From Geobacillus icigianus (GTDB lineage: Bacteria > Bacillota > Bacilli > Bacillales > Anoxybacillaceae): DNA of 6,527 bases. The position numbers and the translations under genes are program-made. Positions 1 to 5,322 of this stretch are shown piece after piece. The stretch's first letter is position 1; each line of letters opens with the position of its first letter. The notes under the pieces were generated by a model. It saw only the letters and a list, made by a program, of their open reading frames with translations. It did no database searches and had not been told where the DNA came from. The stretch covers positions 1-6,527 of the forward strand of contig NZ_JPYA01000102.1 of NCBI RefSeq assembly GCF_000750005.1, read 5' to 3'.

Positions 1-27
1 ATTTTCCGCACACAGGAGGAGAAAGCA

Positions 28-216
28 ATGGCGTATATACAATGGCTACTTTTCGCAACGGGGTTCTTATTTTTCTGTCTCTTTATAAACACGTTTGTCT
101 CGCTATGGAAAGCGCGGGCGTACCCGCCAAAAGCGCTGTTGAAAGAGCAGGCGATGCGCTATATTGGAATAGCGTGCGCTTGTCTGCTCATGGCTTGGCT
201 GCTTCGCCATGTTTGA
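28..216 (+). CDS. small two-helix membrane protein of unknown function, 62 aa
   Basis: I do not recognise this protein. It has a strong ribosome binding site, AGGAGG at 14-19, 8 nt before the ATG, which makes it a credible gene. The translation has a hydrophobic N-terminal segment at about residues 4-27, a short basic loop (around WKARAYPPKALLKEQ, residues 27-41) and a second hydrophobic segment at about 45-60, ending in Arg-His-Val. This predicts a hairpin integral membrane protein with both ends on the same side. It is the only gene here on the plus strand and converges on trpP. No terminator directly follows its stop; the first good one is the shared hairpin near 684-715. Any promoter lies outside the window, so it could be the last gene of an operon starting to the left. 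Confidence 0.72.
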   Translation: MAYIQWLLFATGFLFFCLFINTFVSLWKARAYPPKALLKEQAMRYIGIACACLLMAWLLRHV

Positions 217-281
217 GCTTTGTTCTCACCGTCTTCCATCGCCGTTTGTTCAGCAGGTTATCAAGAATTTGCGATCTCCAT

Positions 282-557
282 GTCGCGTCTTGATCACCTA
301 GAAGGACGGTGATTTCGTGCAAAATACCGCTGAGTTCCACCCATTTCTCAATGAGAGAAACCTCGCAGAATCCGCTTTCTTTTTCTGAACGAAAACGCCG
401 CGCTGGCGCGGACTTTCATCCCCAGGTGGAGGACAGATCGCGCCGCCCATGGATCTTTTCTGAATGAAAATGCCGCCGATGGGTGTGTGACAGCGATTTT
501 TCACCAGCCTTCTAAAGCTGACGCGGTGACAAAAAGAGCGAACAATGCCATGGAAAA
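282..557. repeat. interspersed repeat copy A with inverted ends, MITE-like, decayed
   Basis: The core runs from 298 to 514. Its left end reads CTAGAAGGACGGTGATTT followed by a segment ending in ATACCGCTG. Its right end (491-514) reads as the reverse complement of TAGAAGGCTGGTGAAAAA followed by TCGCTG. The two ends therefore form an imperfect inverted repeat around about 170 bp. The left flank 282-299 (GTCGCGTCTTGATCACCT) and the right flank 515-557 recur near the right edge of the window, at 6380-6397 (16 of 18 identical) and 6401-6443 (about 35 of 43 identical). The right end itself recurs at 6348-6371 (21 of 24 identical). No transposase is encoded. It may be a non-autonomous element or a remnant of a larger insertion sequence; I cannot assign a family. 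Confidence 0.6.
381..476. repeat. pair of 21-nt direct repeats inside repeat copy A
   Basis: The unit at 381-401 and the unit at 456-476 share 19 of 21 bases; both begin TTTTCTGAA and end with GCCGC. Their starts are 75 bp apart. A GC-rich palindrome, CCGCGCTGGCGCGG at 398-411, sits at the end of the first unit. This suggests an internal duplication within the element. Confidence 0.6.
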
Positions 558-565
558 CAAACTCG

Positions 566-583
566 CAACTTATATATAAGTTG
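566..583. repeat. 18-bp perfect palindrome, AT-rich
   Basis: CAACTTATATATAAGTTG equals its own reverse complement. The first 12 bases of the site with its preceding G (GCAACTTATATA, 565-576) recur at 670-681, just before the trpP terminator. It could be a dyad operator or simply an AT-rich cruciform; nothing nearby shows which. Confidence 0.5.
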
Positions 584-683
584 AAATTTTGTTTTACATC
601 CCACTGATTACTCTGATATTGGCTTGTATTTAGATGAAACCCACAACGAAAACTCGGAAATTCTTTATTGCAACTTATATAGC

Positions 684-715
684 AAAAAACCCGACCAACG
701 ATGATCGGGTTTTTT
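684..715. terminator. bidirectional intrinsic terminator between trpP and the 62-aa gene
   Basis: AAAAAACCCGA (684-694) pairs with TCGGGTTTTTT (705-715) around a 10-nt loop. On the minus strand the hairpin starts a few bases after the trpP stop and ends in a U-run. On the plus strand it also ends in T's, so it can serve the convergent small gene. Confidence 0.85.
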
Positions 716-721
716 TGCCGC

Positions 722-1246
722 TCACACGTGCGCTGTCACGTTCATCCGCCGGAAGATGGCCGCGGCGATCGGATAGACGATGGCCATCGCCGCCGCATTC
801 AACGCCGCGGTCGGCAGCACAACGGCGACAAACAGCGCCGAGAACGCCGTTCCTCCCGGCAACCCGACAAGCAACAGCGCCGCCGTCAAAAACACGGTCC
901 CGGAGATGACGGTGCCGACCGCCGCGAGCACGACGGCCCCGATCACCGTTTGACGATAGTTCCGAAGCACCGCCACCAAGGCGAAAACGACAAAGGCGGT
1001 GATGATTTTATCGATGATATTCGGAAGCTGTCCGCCCGGGAACGTTGTTGTCATGGCGGAAATGAAGCCGGTGGCGACGCCGACAAGGCCGACGGCTTTG
1101 GCGCTTGGAAACAACAAAATCGCCAAAAACATCATCGCCAGCATCATGTCCGGCTTCATGCCGGCAAACAGCCCGGGAATGACCGCGTGCAGGACAGCCC
1201 CGATTCCAACTAACAGCGCCATCGATACTAATGTTCTTACGTTCAT
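722..1246 (-). CDS. trpP: tryptophan transporter TrpP
   Basis: This is an integral membrane protein for tryptophan uptake, similar to B. subtilis TrpP (formerly YhaG, about 172 aa); here it is 174 aa. Hydrophobic segments cover nearly the whole length, roughly residues 5-25, 33-60, 82-94, 101-130 and 136-165. The conserved segment GMKPDMMLAMMF (29-40) and the run FPGGQLPNIIDK (69-80) support the assignment. An ATG at 1252 would add two residues, but the ATG at 1246 lies 8 nt after AGGAG (1259-1255), while the upstream one is only 2 nt from a purine run, so I chose 1246. The gene is downstream of serC on the same strand, with its own promoter placed right after the serC stop. Its start region carries a TRAP-type triplet array, so translation is probably repressed when tryptophan is plentiful. 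Confidence 0.93.
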   Translation of the reverse strand: MNVRTLVSMALLVGIGAVLHAVIPGLFAGMKPDMMLAMMFLAILLFPSAKAVGLVGVATGFISAMTTTFPGGQLPNIIDKIITAFVVFALVAVLRNYRQTVIGAVVLAAVGTVISGTVFLTAALLLVGLPGGTAFSALFVAVVLPTAALNAAAMAIVYPIAAAIFRRMNVTAHV

Positions 1247-1247
1247 G

Positions 1248-1275
1248 CTCATCTCTCCTCATCTCTCCTCGTCTA
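1248..1275 (-). promoter_or_regulatory. TRAP binding site overlapping the trpP ribosome binding site
   Basis: Read on the minus strand, one UAG (1275-1273) is followed by five GAG triplets (1270-1268, 1265-1263, 1260-1258, 1255-1253, 1250-1248), every neighbour separated by exactly 2 nt. TRAP, the tryptophan-activated 11-mer (MtrB), binds arrays of GAG/UAG spaced by 2-3 nt, and in B. subtilis it is known to repress trpP translation this way. The array contains the Shine-Dalgarno sequence and ends one base before the ATG, so bound TRAP would hide the initiation site. Two further UAGs lie in the coding region (1230-1228, 1212-1210) but at 15-17 nt spacing. Confidence 0.88.
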
Positions 1276-1301
1276 TTTTCTTGCTTGAGAATGTTTCTAT
1301 C

Positions 1302-1330
1302 ATTATATCACTTTGCTGTGTAAAAGTGAA
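1302..1330 (-). promoter_or_regulatory. sigma-A type promoter of trpP
   Basis: The -10 box TATAAT (1307-1302, minus strand) matches the consensus perfectly. It is 17 nt from a -35 box TTCACT (1330-1325; 4 of 6 consensus). Transcription should begin near 1295, giving a leader of about 50 nt that contains the whole TRAP triplet array. The -35 box begins about 10 bp past the serC stop codon, so trpP can be expressed independently of serC. Confidence 0.75.
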
Positions 1331-1340
1331 GAAGAAATTT

Positions 1341-2429
1341 TCAGGCAAAACGACGGCGGAAGTCGTTCATAAACGAGGCGAGCGCCTCGCACGCCTCGAG
1401 TGGCACCGCGTTGTAAATCGACGCCCGGCAGCCGCCGACCGACCGATGTCCGCCAAGGCCGATAAACCCGCGCTCCTTCGCTTCGGCGAGAAACGTGTTC
1501 GTCAACTCTTCGCTCGGAAGCGTAAACGTGACGTTCATGAGCGAGCGGCTTCCTTTTTCTGCATGCGGTTGATAAAAGCCGCCGCTTTCGTCAATGGCGT
1601 CATACAGCACGGCCGCTTTTTGCCGGCTGCGCGCTTCCATCGCTGGGACGCCGCCTTGTTCTTCGACCCATTCGAGCACGAGCGACAACATATAAATCGC
1701 AAACGTCGGCGGCGTGTTGTAAAGGGAGCGGCTCTTCTGGTGCGTGCGGTAATCGAGCATCGTCGGCAGCCCGTCGGGAATGCGATCGAGCAGATCGCGA
1801 CGAAGAATGACGACCGTCACGCCGGAAGGGCCGAGATTTTTTTGCGCCCCGGCGTAAATCAAGGCAAATTTGCTGACATCAAACGGCCGGCTCAAAATGT
1901 CGCTCGACATATCGGCGATCAAATCAACGGGCACATCAGGAAATTCCTGCCATTGCGTGCCGAAAATCGTGTTGTTGGACGTAATATGGACATAGGCGGC
2001 CTGTTTGGGCCACTTGACTTCATCCAATGAAGGAATGTACGTATAGTTGGCGTCCTTGCTTGAGGCGACGACTGTCGTTGCCCCGATTTTTTGCGCCTCT
2101 TTCAGCGCTTTTTCCGACCACGCGCCCGTTAACACGTAGCAGCCGATTTGCCCTTCGGCGAGGAAATTCATCGGCACCATCGAAAATTGCAGGCTCGCCC
2201 CGCCTTGCAAAAATAGCACATCATAGTCGTCCGGAACGTCAAGAAGACGCTTGAGCCGTTCGCTTGCCGCTTGGTGAACCGCCTCATATTCCTTGCTTCG
2301 GTGGCTTAACTCCATCACCGACATGCCGGTGTCTTGGAAGTTGAGCAGCTCCCGCTGAGCCCGTTCAAGCACCGGCAGCGGCAGCGCTGACGGGCCGGCG
2401 TTAAAATTGTATGCGCGTTTCATCGTCAT
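1341..2429 (-). CDS. serC: phosphoserine aminotransferase
   Basis: SerC is a PLP-dependent class V aminotransferase. It converts 3-phosphohydroxypyruvate and glutamate to O-phosphoserine and 2-oxoglutarate, the second step of serine synthesis, in the cytoplasm. The 362-aa length equals the family norm. Diagnostic segments are the N-terminal FNAGPSALPLPVLE (residues 9-22), the cofactor phosphate loop GGASLQF (76-82), IADMSSDILSRP (171-182), the PLP lysine K197 in YAGAQKNLGPSG, and the C-terminal GLGGHRSVGGCRASIYNA with substrate-binding His/Arg (344-361 of the protein is the tail after it). GGAGG (2445-2441) lies 11 nt before the ATG at 2429; a GTG at 2435 (5 nt spacing) and an ATG at 2423 are alternatives. 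The frame is open further upstream, but that extension crosses the ribosome binding site and lacks similarity to the family. No terminator follows, so readthrough into trpP is possible. Confidence 0.96.
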   Translation of the reverse strand: MTMKRAYNFNAGPSALPLPVLERAQRELLNFQDTGMSVMELSHRSKEYEAVHQAASERLKRLLDVPDDYDVLFLQGGASLQFSMVPMNFLAEGQIGCYVLTGAWSEKALKEAQKIGATTVVASSKDANYTYIPSLDEVKWPKQAAYVHITSNNTIFGTQWQEFPDVPVDLIADMSSDILSRPFDVSKFALIYAGAQKNLGPSGVTVVILRRDLLDRIPDGLPTMLDYRTHQKSRSLYNTPPTFAIYMLSLVLEWVEEQGGVPAMEARSRQKAAVLYDAIDESGGFYQPHAEKGSRSLMNVTFTLPSEELTNTFLAEAKERGFIGLGGHRSVGGCRASIYNAVPLEACEALASFMNDFRRRFA

Positions 2430-2507
2430 CCCCCACTTTGCCTCCTGGTAGTCCATCGATATTATTATCCTAACACGATTCGAAAAAAAAGAAAGGGAAT
2501 TTTTCGA

Positions 2508-2522
2508 AAAAAGCGCTTTCAA
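2508..2522 (-). promoter_or_regulatory. possible CcpA cre-like site upstream of serC
   Basis: Minus-strand TTGAAAGCGCTTTTT fits the 15-nt cre consensus WTGNAANCGNWNNCW except for one position (the near-terminal C is T). It lies between the yhaL terminator and serC, about 80-95 nt upstream of the serC start. The core is the palindrome AAAGCGCTTT. I cannot place a convincing serC promoter relative to it, so this is tentative. Confidence 0.3.
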
Positions 2523-2528
2523 CATCAT

Positions 2529-2560
2529 AAAAAAAGAAAGCCCTTGTCGATCACAAGGAC
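2529..2560 (-). terminator. intrinsic terminator of yhaL, overlapping its stop codon
   Basis: On the minus strand GTCCTTGT (2560-2553) pairs with ACAAGGGC (2547-2540) around a 5-nt loop, with one G-U pair, followed by a T-rich tail (2539-2529). The ascending arm begins inside the last sense codons of yhaL, and the TGA stop lies across the end of the arm and the loop. Confidence 0.78.
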
Positions 2561-2736
2561 TTGGCCTGCTTCCGCCGCTCCCGCTCTTGGCGGATGCGTT
2601 CCATATAAACTTCCCCTTCTTTTTCAATGAACGCTTCGTCCATTTCCCGCTCGCGCGCCGCTGTTTTGACGGTCATATAGCCGCTGAACAGAATGCCGGC
2701 CACCACGATATACATCCACCATGGCAGGCTAAGCAT
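2551..2736 (-). CDS. yhaL: sporulation-associated membrane protein YhaL family
   Basis: This 61-aa protein resembles the YhaL family of Bacillus, which is linked to sporulation; its molecular role is not known to me. It has one N-terminal membrane segment (LPWWMYIVVAGILFSGYM, about residues 4-21) followed by a highly charged cytoplasmic helix rich in Glu, Arg and Lys, with the core DEAFIEKEGEVYMERIRQER (about residues 34-53). An ATG at 2742 has its purine run touching the codon. The ATG at 2736 (MLSLPWW) is 6 nt after AAGGGGG, fits better and matches the family's short N-terminus as I remember it. It lies between two terminators, so it is probably transcribed alone. I could not identify its promoter or sigma factor in the roughly 65 bp upstream. 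Confidence 0.85.
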   Translation of the reverse strand: MLSLPWWMYIVVAGILFSGYMTVKTAAREREMDEAFIEKEGEVYMERIRQERERRKQAKSL

Positions 2737-2801
2737 CTCCATCCCCCTTTTCGTATGCTTGTCTCACTAAACTATACGCACGAAGGAGCGGTCATATGCA
2801 T

Positions 2802-2828
2802 AAAAAGAGGCGGACATGCCGCCTCTTT
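2802..2828 (-). terminator. intrinsic terminator after the yhaM operon
   Basis: A 10-bp stem, AAAGAGGCGG (2804-2813) with CCGCCTCTTT (2819-2828), and a 5-nt loop; on the minus strand it ends in a U-run (2806-2802). It lies 14 bp after the stop of the small basic protein and separates that operon from yhaL. The stem is nearly symmetrical. Confidence 0.9.
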
Positions 2829-2842
2829 GGTTGGGACAACGC

Positions 2843-2968
2843 TTATGCTTCGGTTCGCTTTTTCTTTTTCTGCTTTGCTTTCCTCCATTGCTGTCGCAGC
2901 TCTTTCAGCTCTTCTTTCGCTTGCTCGTATTGGGTGACGGGGACGATTTCGATGATCGGTTCGATCAA
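2843..2968 (-). CDS. small lysine-rich basic protein, 41 aa, unknown function
   Basis: This frame is short but well supported. It begins 23 nt after the yhaM stop, has a near-perfect Shine-Dalgarno sequence AAAGGAGGG (2983-2975), and is followed closely by a terminator. An ATG at 2974 is in frame (43 aa), but it lies only 1 nt from GGAGG. The in-frame TTG at 2968 has ideal 7-nt spacing, so I prefer it. The N-terminus IEPIIEIVPVTQYEQ is acidic to neutral. From about residue 15 it becomes a predicted amphipathic helix (QAKEELKELRQQWRKAKQ) ending in a KKKKR cluster, which suggests nucleic-acid or membrane-surface contact. Co-transcription with yhaM suggests a link to RNA decay, but this is inference. 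I do not recognise a family. Confidence 0.68.
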   Translation of the reverse strand: MIEPIIEIVPVTQYEQAKEELKELRQQWRKAKQKKKKRTEA

Positions 2969-2991
2969 ACTCATCCCTCCTTTGCGTGTCG

Positions 2992-3969
2992 CTACTTCTC
3001 TTTACCCGCTTTTTCCGATGTTGAAACAGCCAAAAACGCCGGCTTGTAAAACGAACGGTTGTCAAGAGCGAAAATGCGCTCGGTAAATTCGCCCGGTTTC
3101 ACTTTTTCCAGCGCCCGATCGATCATCATCATTTTCGCGTCCAAATTGTCAATATAATGAAGAACTTCCGCTTCTTTGACGAGCGGCGGCTTCGGGCTGC
3201 CCCACTCCGCTTTGCCATGGTGGGCCAAGACAAGGTGCTGCAAAATGACGACTTCCTCGCCTTGGATGCCGAGCTGCTCGGCCGCCTTGCTGATTTCGCT
3301 GACCATGATCGAAATATGGCCGAGCAAGTTGCCTTCAAGCGTATACGCCGCCGAGACCGGGCCGGACAGCTCGATCACTTTGCCAAGGTCGTGCAAAATT
3401 ACCCCCGCATACAGCAAATCTTTATTCAGCGATGGATACAGACGGACGAGCGCCGCCGCAAGCTCGAGCATCGACACAACGTGATACGCGAGTCCGGAGA
3501 TGAATTCGTGATGATTTTTGGTCGCCGCCGGATACTCAAAAAACGGCTTTTCGTATTTCTTCAGCAAATAACGCGTAATGCGCTGAATGTTTGGATTTTC
3601 CATCGCAAATATGTATTCCATTACTTTCGCTTTCATTTCCTCGCGGGCAAGCGGGGCGGTCTCTAAAAAATCGTCAACACGCACCGCATCGCCGGGATGA
3701 GCCGGGCGGATCGAGCGGATGCGAAGCTGCAGTTTGCCGCGGTAATTATGAATGTCGCCGACCACTTTGACAATGCATTCCGGCGCGTACCGCTCCTCAT
3801 CATCGGGAGACACGTCCCAAAGTTTCGCTTCAATGTCGCCGCTTTTGTCTTGCAACATCAGCGTCAAAAACGGCTTGCCGTTGCTGGCAATTCCTTTTGT
3901 CGCTGATTTAATGAGCAAAAACAAGTCGACTTGTTCCCCGACTTCATAGTGAATAATCCCTTTCGCCAC
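2992..3969 (-). CDS. yhaM: 3'-5' exoribonuclease YhaM
   Basis: YhaM is a metal-dependent 3'-5' exonuclease acting on RNA and, in vitro, single-stranded DNA. It is cytoplasmic and has a secondary role in mRNA turnover. At 325 aa it is slightly longer than B. subtilis YhaM (314), with extra residues at the C-terminus ([12 protein letters not shown]). An OB-fold spans about residues 12-90 ([20 protein letters not shown], then GDIEAKLWD). An HD domain follows: H163 in LAYHVVSM, the HD pair H193-D194 in ILHDLGK, H218 in LLGHIS, H250-H251 in LVLAHHGK and D274 in IDNLD, so the metal ligand set looks complete. The start codon is GTG at 3969, 9 nt after GGAGG. It has its own promoter and is followed by the small basic protein gene. 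In B. subtilis it sits beside yhaN and yhaO, which are absent here. Confidence 0.96.
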   Translation of the reverse strand: MAKGIIHYEVGEQVDLFLLIKSATKGIASNGKPFLTLMLQDKSGDIEAKLWDVSPDDEERYAPECIVKVVGDIHNYRGKLQLRIRSIRPAHPGDAVRVDDFLETAPLAREEMKAKVMEYIFAMENPNIQRITRYLLKKYEKPFFEYPAATKNHHEFISGLAYHVVSMLELAAALVRLYPSLNKDLLYAGVILHDLGKVIELSGPVSAAYTLEGNLLGHISIMVSEISKAAEQLGIQGEEVVILQHLVLAHHGKAEWGSPKPPLVKEAEVLHYIDNLDAKMMMIDRALEKVKPGEFTERIFALDNRSFYKPAFLAVSTSEKAGKEK

Positions 3970-4004
3970 GTTCGTTCTCCTCCGTTTCTCTTTACGTATC
4001 CTTT

Positions 4005-4013
4005 AGTATACCA
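4005..4013 (-). promoter_or_regulatory. extended -10 promoter of yhaM
   Basis: Minus-strand TGGTATACT contains a TATACT -10 box (4010-4005) preceded by TG one base upstream (4013-4012), an extended -10 element. No good -35 box is seen at 16-18 nt; a T-run from the upstream terminator occupies that position. Transcription would start near 3998, about 29 nt before the GTG start. Confidence 0.6.
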
Positions 4014-4027
4014 TAACGGGGAAACGG

Positions 4028-4058
4028 CAAAAAAGAAAGCCTTGCCGGCCCGGCAAGG
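4028..4058 (-). terminator. intrinsic terminator of the yhaQ-yhaP operon
   Basis: CCTTGCCG (4040-4047) pairs with CGGCAAGG (4051-4058) around a 3-nt loop, and on the minus strand this is followed by CTTTCTTTTTT. It lies 34 bp after the permease stop and just upstream of the yhaM promoter. Confidence 0.88.
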
Positions 4059-4092
4059 AACGATTCGATGTTTTTATGCCTTCTCCGATCGC

Positions 4093-5322
4093 TTACTTTT
4101 TCGTCAGCTGAATAGCCTGTTTCATATCCTTGAACACGTTCATTCGCCCATACATAAGCACGCCGCCGCGATACACTTTCGCGCCAACCAAAATAAGCAG
4201 CGCCATCGTCGCTACCAACAAGGCGAAGCTGAGCGCCACCTCCCACGCCGGTACTGAAACGAGGCCGATGCGTAAAAACATGAGCATCGGCGTGAAAAAA
4301 GGAATAAACGAGGCGCCGACAACAAACGGCGATTCCGGCATGTTCAGCCCAACCATGGCGATCATAAATGCGGCGACAACCATCAGCATGACCGGGGTAA
4401 TCGCCGGCTGCACATCTTCAACGCGGCTGACAAGCGAACCGAGCACGGCAAACAGCACCGCATACAAAAGATACCCCAACAGGAAAAAGAGGAGTGCGTA
4501 TCCCCATATGGACAGCGGCGTCTGATCCAGCCCGAGAAAGCGCCACACTTCTTGGCCGTTCGCTTTCAAAGCGGCGAACCCAACGGCGAAAAACACGAAA
4601 AACTGCGTCAAGCTAACAAGCGCCACGCCGATAATTTTGCCAAACAGCTGCTGAACCGGGTGAACGCTTGACACTAAAATTTCCATGACGCGCGACGATT
4701 TTTCCGTTGCGACCTCAGTGGCGATCATGCCTCCGTACATGAGAACAAACATATACATCGCGATCAGCAGAACGTAAACGAGCGAACGCGCCTCGTTCAG
4801 CTCCTTTTCACTTTTTGCGTTTTTTTCCAGCGCCACTTTTTGAAACGGAACGGGCTGATATAGAACGGCCAATTGTTCCTTTGTCAGGCCGATTTTGGAG
4901 GCGGCAAGCGCCGTTTTCAGCGCGTTTACCCCGCGTTCCAGCTCTTCAGACGTTCGATTGTCGGCGATCGTATTGGCATAATAAAACGCCTTCGGCAATC
5001 CTTTTTCATCCGTGGACAGTACGAGCAATCCGTCCCACTTTCCATCTTTCACTGCCTTTTTCGCTTCATCTTCCAGATTGGTAATTTTCGTTAACGTGAT
5101 TTCTTTGTTATTCACTTGCTTTTCAAGCGCTTTGTACAGCGATGGTGTACGATCGATGACGGCGACATGGGCCGTTTCATCGCCGGTAAACGCCTCGCTG
5201 ATCGTCTGCACATTGGCCAACCCGATGATCAACAGGCAAGTCAAAGCGGTGGTCACTAGAAACGCCTTTGCCCTCAGCTTCGTTACGTATGTATGCCCCA
5301 TGACGAGCCAAAATTTATTCAT
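4093..5322 (-). CDS. yhaP: ABC-2 type exporter permease, YhaP/NatB-like
   Basis: This is the membrane subunit of an ABC exporter, similar to B. subtilis YhaP and more distantly to the sodium exporter subunit NatB. It is 409 aa from the ATG at 5322. One membrane helix near the N-terminus (about 21-38) is followed by an extracytoplasmic domain of about 135 residues. Five or six helices come next, around 178-202, 229-252, 270-298, 307-326, a short one near 338-352, and 360-384. The cytoplasmic motif EKSSRVMEILVSSVHP (207-222) is typical of this family and probably contacts the ATPase. A GTG at 5331 would add three residues; the ATG has the better-spaced AGGTAGG. With the ATG start it overlaps the end of yhaQ by 8 nt, implying translational coupling. 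The substrate is not shown by sequence; sodium is only a family-based guess. Confidence 0.85.
   Translation of the reverse strand: MNKFWLVMGHTYVTKLRAKAFLVTTALTCLLIIGLANVQTISEAFTGDETAHVAVIDRTPSLYKALEKQVNNKEITLTKITNLEDEAKKAVKDGKWDGLLVLSTDEKGLPKAFYYANTIADNRTSEELERGVNALKTALAASKIGLTKEQLAVLYQPVPFQKVALEKNAKSEKELNEARSLVYVLLIAMYMFVLMYGGMIATEVATEKSSRVMEILVSSVHPVQQLFGKIIGVALVSLTQFFVFFAVGFAALKANGQEVWRFLGLDQTPLSIWGYALLFFLLGYLLYAVLFAVLGSLVSRVEDVQPAITPVMLMVVAAFMIAMVGLNMPESPFVVGASFIPFFTPMLMFLRIGLVSVPAWEVALSFALLVATMALLILVGAKVYRGGVLMYGRMNVFKDMKQAIQLTKK

Larger units (their letters stand above)
217..683. other. gene-free region between the 62-aa gene and the trpP terminator
   Basis: No open reading frame here has both a ribosome binding site and a plausible protein. 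The stretch contains an interspersed repeat copy (282-557), an internal 21-nt direct repeat, an 18-bp palindrome (566-583) and AT-rich sequence up to the terminator. A 68-codon minus-strand frame at 298-504 exists only because it reads through the repeat. Confidence 0.7.

Noticed and set aside
189..211. CATGGC...GCCATG hairpin at the end of the 62-aa gene as a terminator
   Set aside because: It has a 6-bp stem, an 11-nt loop and no following T-run, and lies inside the coding region.
298..504. 68-codon minus-strand frame in the left intergenic region
   Set aside because: It coincides with the repeat element, has no ribosome binding site, and its internally repetitive peptide simply reflects the 21-nt direct repeats.
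500..552. Possible short hydrophobic peptide (MALFALFVTASAL...) on the minus strand, with a similar frame in repeat copy B
   Set aside because: The two copies differ by seven transitions, six of them amino-acid changing, there is no ribosome binding site, and the frames end differently; this looks like decaying repeat sequence.
999..2030. 343-codon plus-strand frame across trpP and serC
   Set aside because: It runs antisense to two well recognised genes, has no ribosome binding site, and encodes an Arg/Ala-rich low-complexity product typical of a shadow frame in GC-rich coding DNA.
2430..2627. Upstream extension of the serC frame to about 428 residues
   Set aside because: The extension crosses the serC ribosome binding site, the yhaL terminator and part of yhaL, and adds residues absent from the family; the family N-terminus begins at KRAYNFNAGPS.
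2743..2801. Sporulation sigma factor promoter for yhaL
   Set aside because: GTATAG and CATACGAA resemble parts of sporulation promoters, but spacing and conserved positions do not fit a sigma-E, F, G or K consensus well enough to call.
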